A stretch of 64,000 nucleotides of DNA from JAUYQR01 sp050632395 (GTDB taxonomy: Bacteria; Pseudomonadota; Alphaproteobacteria; Rhodobacterales; Rhodobacteraceae), in the NCBI RefSeq assembly GCF_050632395.1, contig NZ_CP192600.1:1240001-1304000 (forward strand), written 5' to 3'. Positions 43,864-52,247 of this stretch are shown here, piece by piece. The notes under the pieces were generated by a model. That model saw only the letters and a list, made by a program, of their open reading frames with translations, was not told the DNA's origin and did not search any database. A program made the position numbers and the translations under genes. Numbering within the stretch: position 1 is the first letter of the stretch; the number at the start of each line of letters is the position of its first letter.

Positions 43864-45669
43864 ATGATCAGCTTTCTGAAGGCCCGCCTGGCAGGGAAGA
43901 TTCGGCACTTGTCGGAGACCAGCCTGCTTGGCCGGCTGCTGCTGGAAAACCTGCCGGAACACAGCGGGCGCTATTTCGTGGCGATCCTTGCAATGGTCGT
44001 CGTCGCTGTCACGACCGCGGCCACCGCATGGATCATGGGCGCGATCGTCGACACGATGACCAACCCCGAACAGCGCGGAATGGTCATCGTCGTGGCGGGC
44101 GCTGTGGCGGGCATCTTCATCGTGCGCGGTCTTGCGTCCTATGCCCAGATGGTACTGATGGCGCGGGCCGGCAACCGGATCGTGGCGCAGAAGCAGGCCG
44201 AACTTTACCGCAAACTGCTGCAACAGGACGTCGCCTTCTTTTCGCGCACGGAATCGTCGGATGTTTTGGTCCGCGTCACGCAAAGCGCGCAGATGGCCCG
44301 CAACGTGATCGATACCATCGTCACCGGGTTTGTCCGCGATCTTCTGACCCTGATCGGTCTGGTGGCGGTGATGTTCTGGCAGCAACCGTTCCTGTCGCTG
44401 GTCTGTCTGGTGATCGGCCCCTTGGCGATCTGGGGGGTGCGGCGAATTCTGACCCGGGTGCGCGAGGTGATGTCGCAGGAGATGGCGGGCATCGCGGAAA
44501 TCTTCCGCGTGGTGCAGGAAACCTCGACCGGCACGCGGGTGATCAAGGCCTTCGCACTGGAAGGCCTGATGATCGAACGGATGGATGCGGCGGTTCGCTC
44601 GGTGGAAAAGCGCGCCAACAAGATGGTCCGGCTGGAGGCGGCAACGACGCCGCTGATGGACACTATCGCCGGCGTGGCGATCGGTTCGATCGTCCTGCTG
44701 AGCACGGTCAGTTTCTTTGGCCACGCTGCCGGCACGCCGGGGCAATTGATGTCGTTCGTCACCGCCTTTCTGATGGCCTACGAGCCGGCAAAGCGGCTGT
44801 CGCGGATGCGGGTCGTCATAGAAGGTGGCATGGTTGGGGTGCGGATGATGTATGACCTGATCGACCGCCCGCGCGGCATGACAGAGGCCGCCGATCCGGT
44901 CGATCTGCCGGTGGGGCCGGGAATCATCAAGATCGAAAACGTCAGCTTCGGCTATGGCGGCGGACGTCGGGTAATCGAAGGGCTGACCCTCGATCTGCCG
45001 CAGGGTGGGACCACCGCGCTGGTCGGGCCGTCGGGCAGCGGCAAGTCGACGGTTCTGAACCTTCTGTTGCGGCTTTACGACCCGGACGAAGGCCGCATCG
45101 TGATTGACGGGGCCGACCTGCGTCAGGTGCGCTTTGCAGCACTGCGTCGCAAGATGTCCTACGTCGGACAGGACACGTTCCTGTTTTCCGGCACGGTGCG
45201 CGAAAACCTGCGGCTGGTCCGGCCCGAGGCGGACGATGCCGAAATCATCGAGGCCGCGCGGGTGGCCCATGCCGATGAATTCATCGCAGCCCTTCCCAAG
45301 GGCTATGACACCACCATCGGCCAGAACGGGCTGTTCCTCTCGGGCGGCCAAAGGCAGCGGTTGGCGATTGCGCGTGCGGTGTTGCGACGGCCGGAAATCC
45401 TGCTTCTGGACGAGGCGACGAGTGCTCTCGACACCCATTCCGAAGAACTGGTGCGCGACGCCCTGCTGCGCGTGACGCAAGGCGTGACCACTGTGGTCGT
45501 CGCGCACCGTCTGTCGACCGTCCTGCGCGCCGACCTGATCTGCTATCTGGAAAACGGCAAGCTGGTGGAATCCGGTCGGTTCACCGACCTGATGGCCAAG
45601 GGCGGCAAGTTCCGCGATCTTTACGAACGGCAATTCTCCACCGGGATGGAGCTTGCCGGGGCTGAATGA
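43864..45669 (+). CDS. MsbA/LmrA-like ABC exporter half-transporter
   Basis: The protein has 601 residues from ATG 43864. Six membrane segments span about 30-310, followed by an ATPase domain with GPSGSGKST, SYVGQDTFLFSGTVRENL, LSGGQRQRLAIARAVL, ILLLDEATSALD and the H-loop VVAHRLST. Such homodimers export lipids, lipid A precursors, peptides or drugs. It is not obviously linked to the sugar genes on its left, and the substrate is unknown. Confidence 0.9.
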   Translation: MISFLKARLAGKIRHLSETSLLGRLLLENLPEHSGRYFVAILAMVVVAVTTAATAWIMGAIVDTMTNPEQRGMVIVVAGAVAGIFIVRGLASYAQMVLMARAGNRIVAQKQAELYRKLLQQDVAFFSRTESSDVLVRVTQSAQMARNVIDTIVTGFVRDLLTLIGLVAVMFWQQPFLSLVCLVIGPLAIWGVRRILTRVREVMSQEMAGIAEIFRVVQETSTGTRVIKAFALEGLMIERMDAAVRSVEKRANKMVRLEAATTPLMDTIAGVAIGSIVLLSTVSFFGHAAGTPGQLMSFVTAFLMAYEPAKRLSRMRVVIEGGMVGVRMMYDLIDRPRGMTEAADPVDLPVGPGIIKIENVSFGYGGGRRVIEGLTLDLPQGGTTALVGPSGSGKSTVLNLLLRLYDPDEGRIVIDGADLRQVRFAALRRKMSYVGQDTFLFSGTVRENLRLVRPEADDAEIIEAARVAHADEFIAALPKGYDTTIGQNGLFLSGGQRQRLAIARAVLRRPEILLLDEATSALDTHSEELVRDALLRVTQGVTTVVVAHRLSTVLRADLICYLENGKLVESGRFTDLMAKGGKFRDLYERQFSTGMELAGAE

Positions 45670-45852
45670 GAATGGCCCCCTTTGCACGCTGGACCAGATG
45701 ACCCTTGCAGGGCCGCTCGTTGGCGTGAACTTAAACGCAACGTGAACAGCGGGTTCGCGGCTGGTTAAACAACATTGTTGCAGGATAAAGGCGTGGTGAG
45801 TCGGAATTTTGCCAGAATTCAGGCGGGTTCGACCGGGGGAAGGGGGCTGAAC

Positions 45853-46041
45853 ATGCTGCGATCGACGAATGATCATGATCGTCTCTATCTGACAGCGGAC
45901 CTCTGGCCAAAAGAACCACGGTCACCGAAGGCGGCAACGGCAGGTCTTGCGCTTTTTGCCGGGCAATTCAGTCGCTTCCCGCCTGTCGAAGACGTGGTGG
46001 TCGCCCTCGACCGGATCGCATCGCGCACCATCGCCGCCTGA
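45853..46041 (+). CDS. Small hypothetical protein
   Basis: A frame of 62 codons from ATG 45853 with GGGGGAAGGGGG just upstream; the frame is open to 45775. The sequence MLRSTNDHDRLYLTADLWP...AGLALFAGQFSRFPPVEDVVVALDRIA has no recognised motif. A strong terminator follows 24 bases after the stop, which supports a real transcript. Confidence 0.5.
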   Translation: MLRSTNDHDRLYLTADLWPKEPRSPKAATAGLALFAGQFSRFPPVEDVVVALDRIASRTIAA

Positions 46042-46064
46042 TCGGCACATTCGTTTCAAAACGC

Positions 46065-46095
46065 AAGGCCACCCGGAACTGGGTGGCCTTTTTCA
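46065..46095 (+). terminator. Rho-independent terminator
   Basis: A perfect 10-base-pair stem AAGGCCACCC/GGGTGGCCTT (46065-46074, 46081-46090), loop GGAACT, then TTTTC. It ends the small hypothetical transcript on the + strand. Confidence 0.9.
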
Positions 46096-46114
46096 TTTCA
46101 TCTGCCTCCGGACC

Positions 46115-46153
46115 GCAAAAAAACTGCACCGGAAGGGGACATCCGGTGCAGTT
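46115..46153 (-). terminator. Rho-independent terminator of the coiled-coil/Gly-Asn repeat gene
   Basis: A perfect 12-base-pair stem AACTGCACCGGA/TCCGGTGCAGTT (46122-46133, 46142-46153) with an 8-base loop. Read on the - strand it is followed by a run of T (complement of the A-run ending at 46123). It lies 20 bases beyond the stop at 46174. Confidence 0.88.
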
Positions 46154-46173
46154 CTTGCAGTCCTGAATGCTGG

Positions 46174-47031
46174 TCAGAGACCAAGCAGTTTCTTGACTGC
46201 GGCTTCCACTTCGTCGGTCACCGGCTTGTTGGCCGCTGCCTCCAGAAGCGAACGCTCGACCGCGGGCTGATCGGCGACCTGCTGTTCCAGATCGGCAACC
46301 TCGCCGGACAGGGTGTCGTAGGCGACCGTATCCGAACGCTCGCCTTCCAGCGCAGCCTTGTCCGCTTCAGCGGTTTCGATTTCGCCGGTCAGGGTGTCGA
46401 TCTGCTCCTGAATGTCGGCGTCGTTGGCGCCGCCAAGCTGCTCGGTCAGGTCGGCGATCTCGGTGGTCTTGGTCGAGATCGTGGTATCAAGCGCTGCCAG
46501 TTCGCTGTCGATTTCCTCGACCGTGCGGGTCGGTTCCGGCAGAGCCGCCAGTTCCGCAGCCTTGGTGTCCAGCTCTTCCTGAATCGCTTGCCCAGCAAGG
46601 ACCGAGTCGCGATAGGCCGCGATCCGGCCGACGCGCGAATTGGGCGACGCGTTCTTCAGCGCGTTGGGATTGGCGTGGGCCGCGTTCAGCGCGCCAAGGT
46701 CAGACGCGCTGACGCCAAGCTCGGACGCGAGGTCCTTCTTCTTCGACTTCTTGGCCGAGGACTTTTCGCTTTTCGCCGTCGACTTGGCCTCGGAGCCGCC
46801 CCCGGATTTCTTGGAACTGCTTTCGGACTTTGCGCTGGAACCGCCGCCACCGTTGCCATTCCCGCCGCCGTTACCATTCCCGCCGCCGTTACCATTGCCC
46901 CCACCATTGCCATTGCCGTTCTTGGCATAGGCTGCGTCGGGCATCGACACGGTGGTCACTATGGCGGCCGACCCTAGAAGGGCGATCGTCAAGGAACAGG
47001 CTTTCAGGATCTGTTTGGTCGAAATCATCAT
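46174..47031 (-). CDS. Exported protein with Gly/Asn repeat, Lys/Ser-rich linker and coiled coil; function unknown
   Basis: The protein has 285 residues from ATG 47031 (ATG 47028 also possible), with AGAGGCAG upstream. A signal peptide ends near AAYA (about residue 36). Next is a low-complexity (GGGNGN)n stretch, a Ser/Lys/Glu-rich linker, a conserved-looking segment DLASELGVSASDLGALNAAHANPNALKNASPNSRVGRIAAYRD, and a coiled coil of about 110 residues rich in Glu, Asp, Thr and Leu. It has no Cys. It may be a periplasmic or surface structural protein. It is divergent from a second Gly/Asn repeat protein. Confidence 0.75.
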   Translation of the reverse strand: MMISTKQILKACSLTIALLGSAAIVTTVSMPDAAYAKNGNGNGGGNGNGGGNGNGGGNGNGGGGSSAKSESSSKKSGGGSEAKSTAKSEKSSAKKSKKKDLASELGVSASDLGALNAAHANPNALKNASPNSRVGRIAAYRDSVLAGQAIQEELDTKAAELAALPEPTRTVEEIDSELAALDTTISTKTTEIADLTEQLGGANDADIQEQIDTLTGEIETAEADKAALEGERSDTVAYDTLSGEVADLEQQVADQPAVERSLLEAAANKPVTDEVEAAVKKLLGL

Positions 47032-47217
47032 GGTCTGCCTCTGCGCGTTCTGCAGGAACCTTTCGGCACCTACGGTTGTTTCACTTCCTGCGTCGACATG
47101 TGCAAGTTGCAGCCGCCGAGTCGCAGGTCTGTGCAACGCTTAGACAACAGCCCGGTTAAACCTGCAGCGAACCGATTGTTCATCGCCAGTTCACGTCGCG
47201 CTTGATAGAAAAGTTGC

Positions 47218-47772
47218 ATGAAACACCCTGCGGTCCTCCTGCTTCTGGCAAGCCTGGCCTTTTCGGCGCCGGCGTTTGGGTCGACCGTGCGCGAGGTCGC
47301 GGCCGCGGAACTGCGCAGCATCGTCAATGCGGGCGATGCGATCAGCATGAAGCGCGTGATCGACAGGGTCGCCAAGGCAAGCGGCGGCCAGCCGATCGAG
47401 GCGCGGGCCTTCGCAGGCGATGATATCTTCTACAGGATCGTGCTGAAGAAAAGCGACGGGTCGCTGGTCAGCGTGATCATCAATGCAAGAACTGGCGAGC
47501 AAGTCACGAAGAACTCCGAAATTGGCCGGATGGTCACCTCTGCGGCCAAGTCCGGGGCAGGCAAGGCCAATGGCCAAGGCAAGCCCGCTTCTGCGGCCAA
47601 CGCAGGCAGCAAGGGCGGCGGCAACGGCGGCGGAAATGCTGGCGGCAACGGCAACAACAACGGTGGTGGAAACGGCAACGGTGGCGGCAATGGCGGTGGT
47701 GGCGGCAACGGTGGTGGCGGCAACGGCGGCGGCAATGGCAACGGTGGCGGCAATGGCAACGGCAAGAATTAA
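47218..47772 (+). CDS. Exported PepSY-like protein with Gly/Asn-rich tail
   Basis: The protein has 184 residues. MKHPAVLLLLASLAFSAPAFG is the signal peptide. Residues about 25-105 form a PepSY-like domain (RVAKASGGQPIEARAFAGDDIFYRIVLKKSDGSLVSVIINARTGEQV), a fold often tied to protease or sensor regulation. The tail (about 125-184) is almost pure Gly and Asn in GGGNGN units. It lies 41 bases before the response regulator gene, so it may be the periplasmic partner of that two-component system. Confidence 0.82.
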   Translation: MKHPAVLLLLASLAFSAPAFGSTVREVAAAELRSIVNAGDAISMKRVIDRVAKASGGQPIEARAFAGDDIFYRIVLKKSDGSLVSVIINARTGEQVTKNSEIGRMVTSAAKSGAGKANGQGKPASAANAGSKGGGNGGGNAGGNGNNNGGGNGNGGGNGGGGGNGGGGNGGGNGNGGGNGNGKN

Positions 47773-47813
47773 CCACCTTAATTGTTGCCAAGTTCGCGTA
47801 TAGTCTCGGTCGA

Positions 47814-48473
47814 ATGAGAATATTGCTTGCAGAAGACGAACCGGTCCTGTGCGACCAGATCAAGCGCCTCCTCGTCGCGGAAGGCAGGGTTGTCGACATC
47901 GCACGCGACGGTCAGGAAGCCTGCTTTCTTGGGTCCACCGAACCTTATGACATGATCATCCTCGACATTGGCCTGCCGTTGCGTGACGGCACGTCGGTGC
48001 TGAAGGAATGGCGGGCCAAGGGGATCGCGACGCCCGTACTCATCCTGACGGCACGCGACGGCTGGTCTGACCGCGTCGATGGGCTGGATGCCGGGGCCGA
48101 TGACTACATGACCAAGCCCTTCCACCTGCCCGAACTTGCCGCCCGGGTGCGCGCGACGCTGCGGCGCAGTTCCGGGCGCACCAACCCGCTGGTTGAAAAG
48201 AACGGCGTGGTGTTCGACACGCGCACCGGCCGCGCCACGGTACACGGCGTTCCGGTCGACCTGACGGCGCAGGAGGTGGCGGTGCTGTCCTACCTCATGC
48301 ACAACACCGGGCGGCTGATTTCGCGCACCGAACTGTCAGAGCATATCTACGAATACGACGGTGACCGAGATTCAAACACGATCGCGGTGTTCATCAACCG
48401 TTTGCGGAAAAAGCTGGGGCCGGATCTCATCCAGACCATGCGCGGGCGCGGATACATGATCGATCAGGGCTGA
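47814..48473 (+). CDS. OmpR/PhoP-family response regulator
   Basis: The protein has 219 residues. The receiver domain has the acidic pair E7-D8, phospho-acceptor D51 (LDIGLP), T79 and K101 (TKPF). The C-terminal winged helix (about 130-219) ends in NTIAVFINRLRKKLGPDLIQTMRGRGYMI. TGATG overlap couples it to the sensor kinase gene. The order PepSY protein, regulator, kinase resembles PhoP/PhoQ- or FeuP/FeuQ-type loci; the signal is not known. Confidence 0.93.
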   Translation: MRILLAEDEPVLCDQIKRLLVAEGRVVDIARDGQEACFLGSTEPYDMIILDIGLPLRDGTSVLKEWRAKGIATPVLILTARDGWSDRVDGLDAGADDYMTKPFHLPELAARVRATLRRSSGRTNPLVEKNGVVFDTRTGRATVHGVPVDLTAQEVAVLSYLMHNTGRLISRTELSEHIYEYDGDRDSNTIAVFINRLRKKLGPDLIQTMRGRGYMIDQG

Positions 48474-49819
48474 TGCTGTCGCTGCGCAAAAGAGCGTGGA
48501 TAAGCGGCAGCCTGTCGGCGCTGGTCGCGATGATGGCCGGCATGTTCCTGCTCTATTCCTACCTGAACCTGAAGGTGCTGGAGCGGTTCGACGCGACGCT
48601 CACCGAACACCACACTCGCATCGTGGCCGCGCTGAACAATGTCGGCGACGATCCGGCGCGTCTGGGCGAGCTGATCTTCGATCCCGAATACCAGACGCCC
48701 TATTCCGGCAAATACTGGCAGGTGACGGGGCAGAACGGGCAGATCTACAGCTCCGCCTCGTTGTTCGAGAGCACTTTGCCAAGGCCGGTCGATCTGTCGA
48801 ACCGGCTGCTGATCGGCAACGTCGTCGGCCCTGAACACGAGACCTTGCGCGCGGCCTACCAGATCATCACGCTTGAAGATGGCAGCGTCTGGACTGTTGC
48901 GGTGGGGCAAAGCCGGGCAGGCCTCAATGCCGAACGCGAAGAGATGCGGCGTAGCCTGCTTCTTGCCTTTGCGCTGGTGGCGGGGATGGGTCTGGTCAGC
49001 GTGCTGGCCCAGACGGCCGCGATCCTGCGCCCGCTGGAAAAGCTGCGCGAGGATGTGGCGCACCGCTGGGAACGCGACGAAGCCCTCAGCGAGGCGGATT
49101 ATCCCGAGGAAGTGGCGCCCCTTGTCACCGACATAAACTCGCTTCTGGAACGCAACCGCGACATCGTCGGTCGGGCGCGGCGGCAGGCTGCCGATCTGGC
49201 CCACGCGCTGAAGACGCCAAGCGCGATCCTGCGCAACGAGTTGATGGCGCTCAGGGAAAAGCGGGCCAAGGTCGACAAGGCGCTGGATGCGCTTGACCGG
49301 CTGGACGCCCAGCTTGGCCGCTCTCTGGCGCGGATCAGGATGTCGAACACCGGCGAATCCACGGCGGCACGCACCGACCTCAGCCATTCGATCAACCGGT
49401 TTTCGCGGCTGTTCAGCGCAATGGCCGCGCGTGATGGCAAGGCGCTGACCACCGCTTGCGACCCGGACCTGACCATCCGGGTCGATGCGCAGGACATCGA
49501 AGAGGTGATCGGTAATGTGCTGGATAACGCCTTGAAATGGTGCGTCCGGGCAATCGCGCTTTCGGCGCGGCGGGTGGGCGATACGGTCGAAATCCGGATC
49601 GAGGATGACGGACCCGGCATCCCCGAGGCCGACCGCGCCGAGGCGCTGCGGTCGGGTGGGCGGCTTGATACTTCAAAGCCCGGCACCGGGCTGGGGCTGG
49701 CCATCGCGATCGACCTGTTGCGCGCTTACGGCGCTTCGCTTGAACTGGATACCTCATCCCAGCTCGGCGGGCTTGCGGTGCGGGTGACGCTGCCCGCACG
49801 GCTGGTGGTGACGGGCTGA
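48473..49819 (+). CDS. Sensor histidine kinase
   Basis: The protein has 448 residues. Two membrane segments (about 10-32 and 162-183) flank a periplasmic sensor domain of about 130 residues with ELIFDPEYQTPYSGKYWQV. The phospho-acceptor is H244 in DLAHALKTP. ATP-binding motifs are the N box NVLDNALKW, the G1 box EDDGPGIP and G2 GTGLGLAIAIDLLRAYGAS. Its gene ends 7 bases from the end of the convergent PanB-like gene. Confidence 0.93.
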   Translation: MLSLRKRAWISGSLSALVAMMAGMFLLYSYLNLKVLERFDATLTEHHTRIVAALNNVGDDPARLGELIFDPEYQTPYSGKYWQVTGQNGQIYSSASLFESTLPRPVDLSNRLLIGNVVGPEHETLRAAYQIITLEDGSVWTVAVGQSRAGLNAEREEMRRSLLLAFALVAGMGLVSVLAQTAAILRPLEKLREDVAHRWERDEALSEADYPEEVAPLVTDINSLLERNRDIVGRARRQAADLAHALKTPSAILRNELMALREKRAKVDKALDALDRLDAQLGRSLARIRMSNTGESTAARTDLSHSINRFSRLFSAMAARDGKALTTACDPDLTIRVDAQDIEEVIGNVLDNALKWCVRAIALSARRVGDTVEIRIEDDGPGIPEADRAEALRSGGRLDTSKPGTGLGLAIAIDLLRAYGASLELDTSSQLGGLAVRVTLPARLVVTG

Positions 49820-49826
49820 CCCCTCG

Positions 49827-50624
49827 TCAGACCGGATCAAGCCCGGCGATGAAGGCGGCAAACTCGGTCTCGTCCACCGCAACGTCATGTTCCGGGCCGG
49901 GGTAGCGACCCGCCTTCACATCGGCCACGAATTCACCGAAAGCGTCGATGCGTTCCTGTTGCAGGCGTTCGTATTCGGCGGCGAAGTTGCGGTAGGTCTT
50001 GGCATGGCGCGGGCGGTGGCCGCGCGTGCAGCCAAGCACGTCTTCGGCAAAAAGGTATTGCGCGTCGGTGCCGCTGCCCGCACCCATGCCCAACGTCACC
50101 AGCGACGACCGCCGGCTCAGTTCGGCGCCGATGCGTGCCGGCACCACCTCCAACTCCACCGCGACAGCGCCCGCCGCCTCCAGCTCCTCCATCGCGCGCC
50201 AGACCGACAGGGCGCTTGCCGCGGTCTTGCCAACCGCCTTGAAGCCGCCGGTCCATGTGGCCTTGTGCGGCACAAGACCGACATGGCCCACGACGGGCAG
50301 CCCTTCCGCCGCCATCCGGCGCACGGTTTCCAGTGCGGCGCTGCAATAGAATGCATCGCCCCCGGTCTTCAGCGCGGCGAAACCCGCGCGCAGGTAATCA
50401 TCGGTCGAGATCGGGCCGCCATACAGCAGCCCCACCTGCACAAAGCAATCACCCGCCGCCTCGCGCATCGTGTCGGTCCAGACCGGGGCGATGATCGACA
50501 GGATATCTACCCCCGCCGCTGCCGCCGCCGCCGCTTCGTCCGGCGTTTCGACGTAAAGCATGGTCAGGGCGCGGTGCCCCTTGGCCGCGCGCAGATCGGC
50601 GACGGTCATCCTGCGGGTACGCAT
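49827..50624 (-). CDS. PanB-like (ketopantoate hydroxymethyltransferase fold) protein lacking the metal-binding residues
   Basis: The protein has 265 residues from ATG 50624 with AAGGGGA upstream. The C-terminal half is clearly PanB-like: VVGHVGLVPHKATWTGGFKAVGK, LEVVP with the equivalent of catalytic E181, TLGMGAG, and a tail ending GRYPGPEH. The N-terminal half differs. The segment matching VGDSLG of PanB is SIIAPVWT, that matching LADLPF is VQVGLLYG, and that matching VKIEGG is AFYCSAA, so the metal- and substrate-binding Asp/Asp/Glu are gone. It is unlikely to make ketopantoate. It sits 17 bases after the Rieske gene and probably works with the MocE/MocD-like pair. Confidence 0.8.
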   Translation of the reverse strand: MRTRRMTVADLRAAKGHRALTMLYVETPDEAAAAAAAGVDILSIIAPVWTDTMREAAGDCFVQVGLLYGGPISTDDYLRAGFAALKTGGDAFYCSAALETVRRMAAEGLPVVGHVGLVPHKATWTGGFKAVGKTAASALSVWRAMEELEAAGAVAVELEVVPARIGAELSRRSSLVTLGMGAGSGTDAQYLFAEDVLGCTRGHRPRHAKTYRNFAAEYERLQQERIDAFGEFVADVKAGRYPGPEHDVAVDETEFAAFIAGLDPV

Positions 50625-50641
50625 CTGTGGGTCCCCTTCGG

Positions 50642-50953
50642 TCAGGCGATGTCGATGAAGACGCGGCCAGCCTCGACCTTGACCGGATAGGTCTTCAGGT
50701 TGACGCAGACCGGCGCGCGCTTGGCCTCGCCGGTGCGGTAATCGAACTGGCCGTTGTGCTTTGGGCATTCGATCAGGTGGCCCATCACCAGTCCGTCGCA
50801 AAGGTGTACATCCTCATGCGTGCAGCGCCCGGCGGTGGCAAAGAAGTCCCCCTCCGGCGAATGGTAGATCGCAAAGGTTTGCGAGCCGTGGTCGAAGCGG
50901 ATCAGATCCTCTTCGTCGATGTCATCGGTGGAACAGGCGTTGATCCAGGGCAT
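50642..50953 (-). CDS. MocE-like Rieske [2Fe-2S] ferredoxin
   Basis: The protein has 103 residues. Rieske ligands are C44-x-H46 (GRCTHEDVHLCDG) and C63-x2-H66 (IECPKHNGQF). It is a stand-alone soluble electron carrier like MocE of rhizopine catabolism. It starts 8 bases after the desaturase-like gene ends, so it most likely donates electrons to that di-iron enzyme. A dedicated reductase is not visible in the window. Confidence 0.92.
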   Translation of the reverse strand: MPWINACSTDDIDEEDLIRFDHGSQTFAIYHSPEGDFFATAGRCTHEDVHLCDGLVMGHLIECPKHNGQFDYRTGEAKRAPVCVNLKTYPVKVEAGRVFIDIA

Positions 50954-50961
50954 TCAGGTCC

Positions 50962-52074
50962 TCATTCGGCTGGAACGGCGTTGACGGGGGCGCTGGCGGT
51001 GATCGGCGTGCCGGGCGATGTCTGATGCAGCTCCTCGCGGTAGGGCTTGGCAGTCGGCGGCAGGCTGCGCTTCAGAAAGAAATCCTCATAGGCCAACTGG
51101 CGGCGGAACGCGGGCCACATCTCGCGGAAGCCTTCGATGATCGACCGGTTCGGCGCGGGCAGGTCGTGCTTGATGGCTTCGTGCAGGCGGGGCAGGGCGT
51201 GATAGGGCACCATCGGGAACATGTGGTGTTCGACGTGGTAGTTCATGTTCCAATAGATGAAGCGGCTGATCGGGTTCATCAAGACGGTGCGACTGTTCAA
51301 TCGGTGGTCGATGACGTTGTCCGCCAGCCCCCCATGCTGCAAAAGCCCGGTCATCACATGGTGCCACGCACCATAGATGCGCGGCAGGCCGATCACCATC
51401 AGGGGCAGGATCGACTGCATCCAGACGGCCAGCGCGATGGTCGCCACATAGATTGCCAGATGCACGATCGCCACGCGCCGCACGCGGCCCCATTCGCTTT
51501 GCGGCGCGAAGGTCCGCTCATCGACATTCGGGCCGAAGGCCGCGTTGTAGACCAGGTTCGGGAAGAACCTGATCACATCAATGATGCCGAAGAAGTTCAG
51601 GATCACCTTCGCCAGCTCCGGCGGCCGCATCACCGCGATTTCCGGGTCGCGACCGACGATGTAGGTGTCGGTGTGGTGGCGCGCATGGCTCCACCGCCAG
51701 GTCGCCGCGTTTCGCATGATCATGAAGGACGCGATCTGGTAGACCACGTCGTTCATCCATTTGGTCTTGAACGCTGTGCCGTGGCCACATTCATGCCAGC
51801 GCGAATCCGAGGCGCTGCCGTAAAGCACGCCGTAGGCCAGCCAGAAGGGTGCCGACCACAGGCTTGGCCAAAGCGCGATGCCAAGTCCGGCAAAGAGGAT
51901 CATCGCGCCATAAAGGATCACCGTGTCGCGGATCGCGGGGGCATCACGTCTTTGCATCAGGTCCTTCATCACCTTGCGCGGCACCTCGGTGTGATACCAT
52001 TCGGCAGCCGCAAGACCGGTCTCGACCGCGCGCCGTGCGTCGGGCCCCTGAAGACTGTAGTCCCGCTTTGCCAT
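50962..52074 (-). CDS. MocD-like membrane di-iron oxygenase (fatty acid desaturase family)
   Basis: The protein has 370 residues from ATG 52074. Three His boxes are HECGH, HARHH and HVEHH, set between four hydrophobic segments (for example TVILYGAMILFAGLGIALWP and VAIVHLAIYVATIALAVWM). Family members are desaturases, hydroxylases or demethylating oxygenases. With a MocE-like ferredoxin and an inositol locus next door, it may act on a methylated or amino inositol derivative, as proposed for MocD in rhizopine use. It is divergent from the LacI gene. Confidence 0.88.
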   Translation of the reverse strand: MAKRDYSLQGPDARRAVETGLAAAEWYHTEVPRKVMKDLMQRRDAPAIRDTVILYGAMILFAGLGIALWPSLWSAPFWLAYGVLYGSASDSRWHECGHGTAFKTKWMNDVVYQIASFMIMRNAATWRWSHARHHTDTYIVGRDPEIAVMRPPELAKVILNFFGIIDVIRFFPNLVYNAAFGPNVDERTFAPQSEWGRVRRVAIVHLAIYVATIALAVWMQSILPLMVIGLPRIYGAWHHVMTGLLQHGGLADNVIDHRLNSRTVLMNPISRFIYWNMNYHVEHHMFPMVPYHALPRLHEAIKHDLPAPNRSIIEGFREMWPAFRRQLAYEDFFLKRSLPPTAKPYREELHQTSPGTPITASAPVNAVPAE

Positions 52075-52219
52075 GCCGTTCCCTCCGCTGCATCTGGTGC
52101 TGCCGCCCTTGCCCCAAGGGCGCAAGCTGCGTCCAAAGGGGAATAGACCCAAGCGTCGGATCTGGAAACGGGAAACCTTGCAAATTTCGTCAGAAGGCAT
52201 CAAGAGGGGTTCCTCAAAA

Positions 52220-52233
52220 GACGAAAACTCGTC
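52220..52233. promoter_or_regulatory. Operator candidate GACGA-AAAC-TCGTC upstream of the LacI gene
   Basis: A perfect 5-base inverted repeat (arms 52220-52224 and 52229-52233) lies 15 bases before the LacI start. A further half-site TTTCGTCA is at 52185-52192. The same TGACGA half-sites recur at 53277-53287 and 53308-53323, so this is a likely autoregulatory site that could also act on the divergent desaturase operon. Confidence 0.55.
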
Positions 52234-52247
52234 AAACAGAGGTCAGC

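Noticed and set aside
43840..45876. Antisense open frame of 678 codons opposite the MsbA-like gene
   Set aside because: It is rich in His, Arg, Asp and Gln, has no motif or ribosome site, and is the shadow of a strongly supported ABC exporter in GC-rich DNA.
47630..47770. Regularly spaced GGTGGCGGCAACGG units as a CRISPR or satellite
   Set aside because: The units are in frame, encode Gly/Asn runs at the end of an exported protein, and have no unique spacers.
49827..50624. Genuine panB for pantothenate synthesis
   Set aside because: The metal- and substrate-binding acidic residues of PanB are replaced and no panC is adjacent.
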